Source of the DNA: Lachnospiraceae bacterium
GTDB taxonomy: Bacteria; Bacillota; Clostridia; Lachnospirales; Lachnospiraceae
NCBI GenBank assembly: GCA_024698705.1
Contig: JAILQX010000024.1
Span: 1 to 51,416, forward strand
Length of the DNA: 51,416 nt
Reading direction: 5' to 3'
The translations under genes were made by a program, and so were the position numbers. Below, in pieces: positions 1-7,802 of the stretch. The notes beneath the pieces are model-generated. The model ran no database searches and was not told where the DNA came from. It saw only the letters and a program-made list of their open reading frames with translations. Position 1 is the first letter of the stretch. Every line of letters starts with the position of its first letter.

Positions 1-134
1 TTAATCAAATAATGCTTCTTCAATCCTTTTTGTTAATAACATAATAGGTTTTTACTTTATCGTCCCCATTAGTTTTTTGTTTCATCTATTTAAAACTTCC
101 GTATAGTAATTCCTAGTTATTGCAAAGTTCTACA

Positions 135-1319
135 TTATACAACTACATAATTCCAAATCTCATAACCCTGTCGACGAGCGGAATCATATATCGGTTGCAT
201 ATTCTTCTGTAGAACATTAAAAAATTCAGTTTTACCGTTTCCTTTGCGATATAGTTCCTGTTCAGCCCAAATTGAATGCAGGTTGTCTCGATAGCAATTC
301 TCAAACTTCTTATGTATTCCAGGCTTGCTATGGATCATGTTATATAATAGGTATTGGTTGTTTGCAAATCTTTCAAAAAATGGCTTCCACTCCGGAAGCT
401 TATTGCTTTTTGAAGAATTAAGAGAAGAGTCCATTGGCATTAGATTCCACAGTTCATCATTCATAACAAATGACCATGGTATAAAATGATCCACATCATA
501 TTTTTTCCGGCTGATAACTGAATCAGTAAATACATCTCGTACTTCACTTAATTCCATAATGCTATCCCATAGTTTATGAACACTACTTAGTTTTCTCATA
601 CGTTCATCCATTGGTGCCAGCTTATATACAAGTCCCGGGACTTCCGGGTTATTATTCTGCAGCCACTTCATCTTTTCATATTGGATCCATCCCAGAATAG
701 CTACAGTATTATCCTGTATCATGTCTATCCATGCAGACTGAAAATATATCTGTTTTTTAAGTTTACTTCCTTCTCCTAAAGTGTATGGCAACAAAACTAT
801 ATCGCGATTGATACGTTCTATATATGCAGTCATTCTAACTGCACTGCTCCAGTCTGCGACCAAATCTGTTCTGTCAAAAAAGCCAGACAGTGCCCGGTAT
901 GGAACCATATTTGTTAGTTGACTCTTTGCATCTTTCAACTGTTCATTATACTTCTGTATAGCATTCTTTATTTCAACCTTAGAAGCATAAGCGGGCAGAT
1001 TACTTATTTCTGCAAGTTTAATAACAGCCCTCTCGAGGCCATCCCTAACCTGACCATCCGTTTGCAAACCACTTAGATGGATGTGAAATTCTCTTACAGA
1101 GTACCATGCATTACAGATCATCTCGTCAATTACAGTTTCAAAAGTAGCTTCTGTAATTCCTTCAGAAATAAGTTTAACTATAGCTTCAAGCCAATAAAAC
1201 TTGTAACAATATGAAGGATCTTTCATCATAAGTGAAAATCCTTCGATATCTAATGTGTTATAGTATTTTCCGTCTAGGCTTAAGCTGTAATCGATTTGCG
1301 AAGTATCAAATTCAGCCAT
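135..1319 (-). CDS. HNH endonuclease domain protein
   Basis: This 394-residue protein probably cuts DNA. The C-terminal third has an HNH-type nuclease core: DVDHFIPWSFV at 275-285 (the DH pair at 277-278), then N292 in ELWNLMP and an N301/K304/N306 tail. The N-terminal 270 residues are helical and include a segment (YKFYWLEAIV, 39-48) that recalls other stand-alone HNH proteins of restriction or defence loci; I cannot name its family. The start is supported by AGGAG about 9 bases upstream. Its first 40 bases overlap the end of the upstream methyltransferase gene, so the two are probably translationally coupled. It is the last gene of a four-gene minus-strand run (helicase, NUDIX, methyltransferase, HNH). 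HNH assignment is firm; a restriction or antiphage role is inferred from context. Confidence 0.8.
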   Translation of the reverse strand: MAEFDTSQIDYSLSLDGKYYNTLDIEGFSLMMKDPSYCYKFYWLEAIVKLISEGITEATFETVIDEMICNAWYSVREFHIHLSGLQTDGQVRDGLERAVIKLAEISNLPAYASKVEIKNAIQKYNEQLKDAKSQLTNMVPYRALSGFFDRTDLVADWSSAVRMTAYIERINRDIVLLPYTLGEGSKLKKQIYFQSAWIDMIQDNTVAILGWIQYEKMKWLQNNNPEVPGLVYKLAPMDERMRKLSSVHKLWDSIMELSEVRDVFTDSVISRKKYDVDHFIPWSFVMNDELWNLMPMDSSLNSSKSNKLPEWKPFFERFANNQYLLYNMIHSKPGIHKKFENCYRDNLHSIWAEQELYRKGNGKTEFFNVLQKNMQPIYDSARRQGYEIWNYVVV

Positions 1320-1885
1320 TTCTCATTACTCCTGTTAGGGCGAACATCAGCGGATATCCATTCTTCAACAAGTAGAATGTTATCAATATCTTTTATAAAA
1401 TCGCTGAAACTCTTTTCTGTAAAATCAGTATAGTATCGGTCACCACGATAGCCTTGAAATTCTCCATACTTAAAGGATGTATATATGTATCCATCTGGTT
1501 TGATTGCTCTTATCATCTTTGTAAATACATCTGAGAGTTCGTCAATTGACAGATGCAATATTGAAGAACATGCCCATATACCATCATAGGTATTTATATC
1601 ATCTAACTCACTAAATAAAAGTGTTTTCACCTCTATCCCAGTGTTTTTGCATGCAAGTTCACACATCTTTTCAGAGCCATCCACAGCATATACCCGAAAC
1701 CCTTTATTTAAAAAATACTTTGTATCTCTCCCAGACCCACATCCAAAATCAAGGATATATCCGCCTTCTGGGATGTACGAAGAAAATCTGTCTTGGTTTT
1801 CCATCATTGATACATTAAAAGTATCCTTCGAAAAAGCTTCAGAATTATAATTGTAATAATCTACAGTTTTTGTGTTCATACACAT
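1280..1885 (-). CDS. Class I SAM-dependent methyltransferase
   Basis: A 201-residue Rossmann-fold methyltransferase. Motif I is ILDFGCGSGRD at 44-54, with the acidic ribose-binding residue in AVDGSEKM at 67-74 and a post-motif region around ACSSILHLS. It has no DPPY/NPPY motif and no target-recognition domain, so it does not look like a DNA base methyltransferase. It fits the small UbiE/TehB-like group that acts on small molecules. ATG codons at 1885 and 1879 are both possible and neither has a clear ribosome binding site. A TATAAT-like string sits directly before the first ATG. The gene lies 27 bases after the NUDIX gene and overlaps the HNH gene by 40 bases, so it belongs to the same operon. 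The substrate is unknown. Confidence 0.8.
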   Translation of the reverse strand: MCMNTKTVDYYNYNSEAFSKDTFNVSMMENQDRFSSYIPEGGYILDFGCGSGRDTKYFLNKGFRVYAVDGSEKMCELACKNTGIEVKTLLFSELDDINTYDGIWACSSILHLSIDELSDVFTKMIRAIKPDGYIYTSFKYGEFQGYRGDRYYTDFTEKSFSDFIKDIDNILLVEEWISADVRPNRSNEKWLNLILRKSITA

Positions 1886-1912
1886 ATTATAACCTAGTTG
1901 ATAAGCATATAT

Positions 1913-2314
1913 TTATTTAATATCATCTCTTATCTTCTCCACCACCATCACATCTGCCGGAAGCCACTGAACCTGATCAATCGTCTCCTTTGTAAGCCAC
2001 TTGGCAGCCTCAGCTTCCTTAAGTTCAAGGTGTCCATGTTTCACAACCGCCCAGAAGCAATCCATTGACAGATGAAATGTCGGATAATCATACTCAACAC
2101 AGCAGATAAAATCATCCACTTCAATTTCTGTATCCAATTCTTCTTTTATCTCTCTCTTTAGAGCCTCCTGAGGTGTCTCACCAACTTCAATCTTTCCTCC
2201 GGGGAACTCCCACCAGCCTTTGAACTCTCCATAGCCTCTTGCTGTTGCAAATATCTTCTTTTTGTCCTCTAAGTTGTCACAGATAACTGCAGCAACCACT
2301 CTTACTGTCTTCAT
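1913..2314 (-). CDS. NUDIX hydrolase, MutT-like
   Basis: A 133-residue NUDIX hydrolase that probably cleaves nucleoside triphosphates or related compounds to the monophosphate. The NUDIX box runs from G40 to about residue 62: G40, E46, then REIKEEL at 54-60 with the metal-binding glutamates. The usual glycine near the end of the box is replaced by Asp61. The length and the phrase GWWEFPGGK (33-41) match the MutT/8-oxo-dGTP or CTP pyrophosphohydrolase group. It starts 6 bases after the DUF2075 helicase stop codon, so it is cotranscribed. It could be a housekeeping sanitiser or an effector of the operon; the sequence does not decide. Confidence 0.85.
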   Translation of the reverse strand: MKTVRVVAAVICDNLEDKKKIFATARGYGEFKGWWEFPGGKIEVGETPQEALKREIKEELDTEIEVDDFICCVEYDYPTFHLSMDCFWAVVKHGHLELKEAEAAKWLTKETIDQVQWLPADVMVVEKIRDDIK

Positions 2315-2320
2315 AGTTCG

Positions 2321-4459
2321 TTATATCTCTTCTATGCCAATGCTCTTTAAATAATTATATGTACCATCGTAGTACTCCGGTAAACGCGTACTGTCTTCCC
2401 AGAAACCGCTGACAGTTTTGTTGGGATTACCAAAAGGCACACAGATCACCATTCCTGCTCTGGCGCGAGTAAGCAATACTCGGTACGCATTAAGCATATA
2501 ATTGCACTGTTCACGTTTGCTTTCAGTATTGGCAATCTGTTCATTCCATTTGGTATTGCCGTTAAACTTATAGAAATGCCACTTACCATCTTCATATCTC
2601 ATATCAGCATCCCAAAGCAAACAAGTATAATCCAACTCTAAGCCTTGTACTTGAATCTCAGTAGCTGCGTCCTCCAGATAATTAGAAGATCTGATATCAA
2701 CCTTGTCCTCTAAGAACCAATGAACAGCATTCTCATCACCTGATGGCAATATATGTATCGCAAGAGGCTTAAATCTTGCAGCTTCTTTCGTAACCAGTAC
2801 ACCGGTCCTTTCAGAACCTCTGACCTTGCTGTGAAGCCATTCTCTGGCCTTATCCATATCTCTTGTAAGTTTAATGGGGTACTTATCCTTGATCTCGTTG
2901 TATAGAGTTGCAGCACTATCGTCAAATGATAAAAGTGCATGCACAAATGCAGATAGTTTTTCTGCTCTATAAGATCTGAGGGAAACTCCAAGATGTAGTT
3001 CCTCAGCATAGGTCACATTAGGATTATCAGCTAACAACTCATTGACTTTACCTTCGGCATATTCAGGATCTGTAAGTTTGGGAGAAATGTGAATACTCCA
3101 ATGTGTGAATTGCTCATTCAAAGCTTTGATCCATTCAGCGATACCGGCTTCTCCGGTATTGATCTCCTGTCCTCCACCTACAAGGCAAATAATAGTCGCC
3201 CAGTCCTCACGTTGATCAAGTGACCATATAAGGAATGCAGCTTCAGACATGGGAAAATTAGGAACTTTAAGCTTATTACCATAAGTTCCACCTCTTTTCA
3301 GATAATCAGCCAGCCTCTTGTGAGTCCAGGATCTCTGCGCTTCATCAAATATAGCAACATGCTCAACTTCACCAAAACCTGAAGCAGCCATCTTAACTGC
3401 TTTCTCAGGATCGATCTCAAGAACTCCATTCTCAACAGGGTTCTTAATCTTAGCAAGCATATTGTCACGGTATCTATGTATAATCTGAATAGATTTGCTA
3501 ACTTCACGACGTGAATCAGTAAGTTTCTTTCGCTCACCGCGCTCATGGCACTTTTTGTAATTATCCTGTGCAAGTGCTTCTGTCAGAACTGCAACAAGTG
3601 GTCCATTGCCTGACAGATATACAGCGCCTTCATCCGGAACCGGTTCGTCCTGTCCCTGATAAGTCTGCCGAATCGCAACATCAAGGCCAACAAGAGTTTT
3701 ACCTGCACCGGGAACTCCTGTTACAAAACATATACTCTTCTTGTTGTATTTTTTGCTGTCCTGTATGACATCAAGAATATATGCAATCGTTTTGTCTGTA
3801 GAAACCTTATCAGCCTCATGTCTTGTGATATCTTCTACAGAATGATTCTCATACAATGTTCTGGCAGCTTCTACGATAGTAGGCGTGGGTGCATATGGGC
3901 TGATGACCCATCTGTCATCCACAGGAGATTCCCCAGGAAACCTATCTAAAACCTTAGATAATATATTTGCAATTCCCGCCTTGCCTGTCACTAATGGATT
4001 CACTACTCTGTCATCGTATACAGACATTTTGATGTCCGAAGAAGCTGATAAATAATTCGTAGCAACAAGGATAGGAACGATTATCCTATCCTGACTAAAC
4101 CTATGAAAATTCTTCAAATCCAGAGCATAGTCCAATACCTGATCAACATCCGCCTCGCGTATCTGAGTTTCTCCAACCTTGAACTCAACACATAACACAA
4201 TGCCTTTTAGAAGCAAAACCACATCAATTCTCTTTCCAAGGCGCGGTATATCGTATTCAAATATTATCCGTCCATCCGTATCTTCATATCCGGATAATAC
4301 CTGCTTCATGATCGCAATCTCACCAACCCATGCTTCTCTTGAAGTCGTGGGCACATCTCCGTGGTAATGATCGCAAAGGATACCAAGTACTGAGTTTTCA
4401 TTTTCGGTTATGAAGTTTTTAAAACTGTTGTTGTATAAGCATCGTGTAGAGTTGTTCAT
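2321..4459 (-). CDS. DUF2075 / Schlafen-group-3-type DNA/RNA helicase with N-terminal nuclease-like domain
   Basis: A 712-residue P-loop protein. The N-terminal part (about 45-120) has a restriction-endonuclease-like signature: D79 in KRIDVVLLLKG followed by E92 and K94 in VEFKVGE, fitting a PD-(D/E)xK core. The helicase part has Walker A GVPGAGKT (248-255), Walker B DEAQ (372-375) and a late SF1-type motif (LNAYRVLLTRARAGMVI) typical of the DUF2075/SLFN-g3 family. Such proteins occur in restriction and phage-defence loci. It heads an operon with NUDIX, methyltransferase and HNH genes. The start has no strong Shine-Dalgarno sequence. Domain assignment is secure; nuclease activity is inferred only from the motif. 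Confidence 0.85.
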   Translation of the reverse strand: MNNSTRCLYNNSFKNFITENENSVLGILCDHYHGDVPTTSREAWVGEIAIMKQVLSGYEDTDGRIIFEYDIPRLGKRIDVVLLLKGIVLCVEFKVGETQIREADVDQVLDYALDLKNFHRFSQDRIIVPILVATNYLSASSDIKMSVYDDRVVNPLVTGKAGIANILSKVLDRFPGESPVDDRWVISPYAPTPTIVEAARTLYENHSVEDITRHEADKVSTDKTIAYILDVIQDSKKYNKKSICFVTGVPGAGKTLVGLDVAIRQTYQGQDEPVPDEGAVYLSGNGPLVAVLTEALAQDNYKKCHERGERKKLTDSRREVSKSIQIIHRYRDNMLAKIKNPVENGVLEIDPEKAVKMAASGFGEVEHVAIFDEAQRSWTHKRLADYLKRGGTYGNKLKVPNFPMSEAAFLIWSLDQREDWATIICLVGGGQEINTGEAGIAEWIKALNEQFTHWSIHISPKLTDPEYAEGKVNELLADNPNVTYAEELHLGVSLRSYRAEKLSAFVHALLSFDDSAATLYNEIKDKYPIKLTRDMDKAREWLHSKVRGSERTGVLVTKEAARFKPLAIHILPSGDENAVHWFLEDKVDIRSSNYLEDAATEIQVQGLELDYTCLLWDADMRYEDGKWHFYKFNGNTKWNEQIANTESKREQCNYMLNAYRVLLTRARAGMVICVPFGNPNKTVSGFWEDSTRLPEYYDGTYNYLKSIGIEEI

Positions 4460-4537
4460 GTGTTAATCCAACTTTTTTCATGTAAAACTTATGTACATAG
4501 TTTCTCCAAATCCCTGAATGCATGAGTACATAATAAA

Positions 4538-4566
4538 AGTATAAGGAAATATTATCTTCTTTTAAT
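4538..4566 (-). promoter_or_regulatory. Candidate promoter for the DUF2075 operon
   Basis: A good -10 (TATACT, minus strand, 4538-4543) lies 17 bases from a weak -35 (ATTAAA, 4561-4566), about 80 bases upstream of the DUF2075 start. The weak -35 makes this tentative. Confidence 0.35.
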
Positions 4567-4592
4567 GAACTTCATAATTTGAATAATGGTTC

Positions 4593-4608
4593 TATAACTA
4601 TAGTTATA
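4593..4608. repeat. 16-bp perfect palindrome over the stop codon of the guanylate-kinase-like gene
   Basis: TATAACTATAGTTATA is fully self-complementary and spans the TAA stop (4604-4606) of the gene at 4604-5143. It lies just upstream of the candidate promoter of the next operon, so it could be an operator; an AT-rich chance palindrome is also possible. Confidence 0.4.
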
Positions 4609-5143
4609 AATCGAGACCTGTAATGATTTTATTAAATTCTTTTTTTACATACTCCTCTTTTGCATTTTCATTACATTCGATAACATAATCAAATAAAACT
4701 GAATGACTCAGTTCTTCTTTAACAAGAGCTTGTCTTAAACAAAGCATTTCTCCGTCATATATTTTTTTTAATCTTGAAAAAATCATTTGAGAATCTTTCG
4801 GTTTAAAAAAAACAGTAACTACATCATTAGGAAACTGTTTTTTTATTCTTATCGCCATTCTTGACAATCCATGAGTTATTATTTTTTTACTATTCAAATT
4901 ATCTCCCAAGCGCTCATACCCATAATAATTCCCCAAACAATAATCCCATTGATCTATCACATCGTGTTTTATTAAATTTTGAAACTCATCAACCCCATAA
5001 AAATAATAATCTATAGCATTTTTCTCCTCACTTCTTGGTTTCCTTGTTGTACATGGAACTAAAAAACTATAACTCTTCTCCTTGGTAAAATATTCAATAA
5101 ACGGATTTTTACCAATTGTAGATGGGCCAGATATAATAATCAT
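4604..5143 (-). CDS. Guanylate-kinase-like protein
   Basis: A 179-residue member of the guanylate kinase fold. The P-loop is GPSTIGKN (6-13), where the usual Ser/Thr after Lys is Asn13. The GMP-binding region follows the family closely: CTTRKPRSEE (31-40), DYYFYGVDEFQNLI (45-58) and GNYYGYERLG (71-80). FDYVIECNEN (151-160) matches the conserved C-terminal strand. Housekeeping Gmk proteins are about 200 residues, so this is short, and the Asn in the P-loop suggests altered or lost kinase activity. It overlaps the preceding GNAT-HAM1 gene by 4 bases (ATGA type), so the two are translationally coupled. I infer it acts with its operon partners on a purine nucleotide rather than being the essential Gmk. 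Confidence 0.75.
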   Translation of the reverse strand: MIIISGPSTIGKNPFIEYFTKEKSYSFLVPCTTRKPRSEEKNAIDYYFYGVDEFQNLIKHDVIDQWDYCLGNYYGYERLGDNLNSKKIITHGLSRMAIRIKKQFPNDVVTVFFKPKDSQMIFSRLKKIYDGEMLCLRQALVKEELSHSVLFDYVIECNENAKEEYVKKEFNKIITGLDL

Positions 5144-6420
5144 TTATTGGTTTCCTCCATATAATCAAACAAATCATAGTCTCTGTATATTGAATCTATA
5201 GAGCTTATCAATTGTTTAAAACTCTTTCTCATATAATCATATTTGGCATACTCATACATATCCATCTCTGCTAGTGTCTTGTTTGCACCATTAGGAATAA
5301 ATATTCTATGAAAAAAATAAGGATATGTTCCATATAATGGTTTTTCAATATTAGCTATTTTTTTTGAAATAGTTCCTTCAATTTCTCCTCTACCATAGAA
5401 ATATTCATTTGACTTTAAATATGCTCCAGTCTGTGAAACAAATCTTGCTTTTCGATTAGTACAATTCCCCATTATCTCTAGTATGCCTTCTAATTTTATC
5501 TGTCTTAACCACCTTTTTGTATCTAATCCCGGAAGTTCCCATTCTTTATCACGATTAAAAAAACCTATAAATAGCATCGTATCCTCTACTACATATGGAA
5601 CGTTTGTAATAAACCTTGATATTGCCTTTAATGGCATACTGACCAGTTTTCGTTCTTCTTCAATTCCTGGTCCTTCAACCTGAGGTTCTGTGAGCTCTAC
5701 CTTAGGCTTTACAAAGGAAACCTCTATATTATAATTATGCAGTATAAAAGATACTATTTCTTTCTTTTTCTCATTACTTGTTGCAAAGTAAAAAACCGGC
5801 AATTTATTCTTATCAGGCATGCCTTCAACAATAACTGTTAGCCTAGGATGCTTTAATCCTTTACTAACTGACTTAACTTCTATTCCAAAACCGCTATAAT
5901 GTTTTCTCTCATATAATAATAAAATATCGGTCTTATCCGGATATTTTATATTATACATACTTCTAAATCCTATTTTTTTATAAAAAGAAATAACATGCAT
6001 ATTACTTAATTCATCATTTGTTTGCGCAGAAATATTGAGTAACCACCCAATCTCTCGATATGATTTTGTAATAAAATATTTGGTTAAATATGTCCCAATT
6101 CCAATATTTTGGTACCTAGGATCAATTGCTAGCCTATGAATATATAAAGAATCAAAAATATGCTTTTCATCTGCCACTCGAAAATATGCAATTAAAACAC
6201 CTATTACTCTTTTTTCTTCGTTCTCAACTATATAGCTGTAATTCCATTTATTATGATAAAAATCTGATGATTGACTCAAAAGATCTGTTTTATCCCATTT
6301 AATATGTGGAATGATATTAACTAGCTTAAGAATGCTGTCAGCTTTGCTTTGACAGTATTCTTCTGTCAATTGATATATATATACCCGTTCCCCTCTTGAT
6401 GTTAAATATTCATTCAACAT
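5140..6420 (-). CDS. GNAT acetyltransferase-HAM1/RdgB (non-canonical purine NTP pyrophosphatase) fusion
   Basis: A 426-residue two-domain protein. Residues 1-170 are a GNAT acetyltransferase: acetyl-CoA loop IDPRYQNIGIG (99-109) and the FYKKIGF motif (146-152). Residues 208-426 are a HAM1/RdgB (ITPase) domain: FATSNEKKKEI (212-222), VVEDTMLFI (277-285, catalytic-type D280), ELPGLDTKRWLRQI (295-308), GEIEGTI (345-351), HRIFIPNG (371-378) and TLAEM (382-386). Most family motifs are kept, so pyrophosphatase activity on a purine-type NTP is plausible. HAM1 proteins are normally stand-alone at about 190-200 residues, so the GNAT fusion is unusual. The gene starts 2 bases after the dCTP-deaminase-like gene and overlaps the kinase-like gene by 4 bases. 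The region is about 30% GC by eye. The acetylation target is unknown. Confidence 0.8.
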   Translation of the reverse strand: MLNEYLTSRGERVYIYQLTEEYCQSKADSILKLVNIIPHIKWDKTDLLSQSSDFYHNKWNYSYIVENEEKRVIGVLIAYFRVADEKHIFDSLYIHRLAIDPRYQNIGIGTYLTKYFITKSYREIGWLLNISAQTNDELSNMHVISFYKKIGFRSMYNIKYPDKTDILLLYERKHYSGFGIEVKSVSKGLKHPRLTVIVEGMPDKNKLPVFYFATSNEKKKEIVSFILHNYNIEVSFVKPKVELTEPQVEGPGIEEERKLVSMPLKAISRFITNVPYVVEDTMLFIGFFNRDKEWELPGLDTKRWLRQIKLEGILEIMGNCTNRKARFVSQTGAYLKSNEYFYGRGEIEGTISKKIANIEKPLYGTYPYFFHRIFIPNGANKTLAEMDMYEYAKYDYMRKSFKQLISSIDSIYRDYDLFDYMEETNK

Positions 6421-6422
6421 TC

Positions 6423-7475
6423 TTAATTCTCCTTCAACACCACAAATGAAAATTCTATTACCCGTTCATCTAATGTCTCAACTCTATCCTCATATGTAAA
6501 TATTATATTACATTTTTCTGTCTCACCACCGCTCTCTATAGAATATGTGATTTTATCATTATTACATATAATACCCGCTATTTTTGACTTAGGTATATTA
6601 ACTTGCATAGCATTTTTCCCAATACCACTATCTGCAGGAACTGTTATTTCTGTTTCATATGACTGATACGACTCCTCAATATTCTTTACATTTATTTCGT
6701 AATCATTCAGTTTACTATTTAAATATATACCTGCCGAAATTATCGCTCCTATATTAAGTGAGATTCCAATTACTAATCCATATTGTTTAATAATATTCTT
6801 TGCTATTACAAAATTTTTAAAAAACCAGTCCCTCCAATCATCAACATCTTTTTTTCGTGTTGGAAAAGGCATTTTACCATTCTTCATAATTCCTTTCCAT
6901 GTTAGCCCAAAGTATTCACTCTTCATAGCAAACTTTTCTAGATACTTTGTAGAAACAGTATCAGATAATTCAAAAAAGAAACATTGTGCAACCGCTTCAA
7001 GTGTTTTTAGCTCATATGTTTTATCTGACATATTTGAAATATGCAATCGCATAACGCCTTTATAAAATGGATCAATATAAGCAGGCGATACTACAATACC
7101 AACATCAGTTAACGATATTCTAGGTACTACCAAACATCCATACTTACCACTCAATTCTATATACTCATTAGTTAAGACAATAATTGATTCACCTGGTTTT
7201 AAAAGATATTTATTATCTGAAAAAGATAAATTAATCAAATTCTTTTCTCTATTAAACCTTTGTTTTCTGGGAATGATTTTTGTGTTTAGTACTTTTATAA
7301 TTGGTCCAATTGTAAGTTTAAGTCTATCGGAATAAAGCATTTCCTCCAGTTCTTTTTCAGAAATCTCTTCATCTTCCTTACACTCTTCAATTTTGCCATC
7401 ATTAAATCTCATGTATCTCGACAAAACAATTTCTTTTGATCTAATAAGTTTCTTTACGCTTACATCACTTAACAT
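6423..7475 (-). CDS. dCTP deaminase/dUTPase-fold protein with C-terminal membrane anchor
   Basis: This 350-residue protein has a dCTP-deaminase/dUTPase fold in residues 50-175: LKLTIGP (52-58), VLTNEYIEL (100-108), PRISLTDVGI (118-127), YIDPFYKG (133-140), MRLHISN (142-148) and the AQ motif (163-164). Against E. coli Dcd as I recall it, the catalytic Ser111, Arg115 and Glu138 positions read Ile120, Asp124 and His145, so deamination looks unlikely; the Asp-Pro of dUTPase motif 3 is kept. One membrane helix (about 233-252) leads to a ~100-residue beta-rich tail (253-350). It opens a three-gene coupled operon. A weak ribosome binding site (GGTGG) precedes the ATG. It may be a nucleotide-sensing or scaffold subunit rather than an enzyme; that is inference. 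Confidence 0.75.
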   Translation of the reverse strand: MLSDVSVKKLIRSKEIVLSRYMRFNDGKIEECKEDEEISEKELEEMLYSDRLKLTIGPIIKVLNTKIIPRKQRFNREKNLINLSFSDNKYLLKPGESIIVLTNEYIELSGKYGCLVVPRISLTDVGIVVSPAYIDPFYKGVMRLHISNMSDKTYELKTLEAVAQCFFFELSDTVSTKYLEKFAMKSEYFGLTWKGIMKNGKMPFPTRKKDVDDWRDWFFKNFVIAKNIIKQYGLVIGISLNIGAIISAGIYLNSKLNDYEINVKNIEESYQSYETEITVPADSGIGKNAMQVNIPKSKIAGIICNNDKITYSIESGGETEKCNIIFTYEDRVETLDERVIEFSFVVLKEN

Positions 7476-7544
7476 ATTCTAATCCACCCGATCCCTTCTT
7501 TTTAATTGCATAAGGAATTGCAATTCTTCAAAACTTTTTTAAAC

Positions 7545-7583
7545 AAAAAAAGCGCAAACCAAACACCACAAATTTACGCTTTT
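7545..7583 (-). terminator. Intrinsic terminator-like hairpin in the leader of the nucleotide operon
   Basis: On the minus strand an 11-bp stem (AAAAGCGTAAA with TTTGCGCTTTT, one G-U wobble) encloses a 14-base loop and runs into seven T residues. It lies 70 bases before the dCTP-deaminase-like start and downstream of a candidate promoter at 7635-7663. It may simply end transcription from the helicase gene, or act as an attenuator. Confidence 0.6.
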
Positions 7584-7634
7584 AAAAAATTCAATAAATC
7601 ATATGTACATGCTACTTATTCCCCCATCAATTTA

Positions 7635-7663
7635 AGTTTAACATATAATATATATCACTTCAA
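7635..7663 (-). promoter_or_regulatory. Candidate sigma-A promoter of the nucleotide operon
   Basis: TTGAAG (7658-7663) and an extended -10, TGT-TAAACT (-10 at 7635-7640), are 17 bases apart on the minus strand. Transcription would start near 7628 and pass through the hairpin at 7545-7583. Confidence 0.5.
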
Positions 7664-7802
7664 TAATAACGACTATAGCCATAAATGCTCGAAAATGCTT
7701 AAATATACTTATTTTTGACCTCTTCAGATATAGAAATTTACCTTTAATACCCTATTGGGATAACATTAAACTCTTTCTTTACCTAAGATTTCATACTTAT
7801 CA

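Larger units (their letters stand above)
7476..7802. other. 327-bp AT-rich leader region of the nucleotide operon
   Basis: No gene is convincing here. Reading on the minus strand it holds, in order, a candidate promoter (7635-7663), a terminator-like hairpin (7545-7583) and a 12-bp perfect palindrome GAATTGCAATTC (7515-7526), ahead of the ATG at 7475. The 140 bases next to the helicase stop (about 7665-7802) show nothing recognisable. Confidence 0.5.

Noticed and set aside
1-134. Short minus-strand frame ending at position 1 (13 codons from an ATG at 42) downstream of the HNH gene.
   Set aside because: Too short, no ribosome binding site, no recognisable residues; treated as the non-coding tail of the operon.
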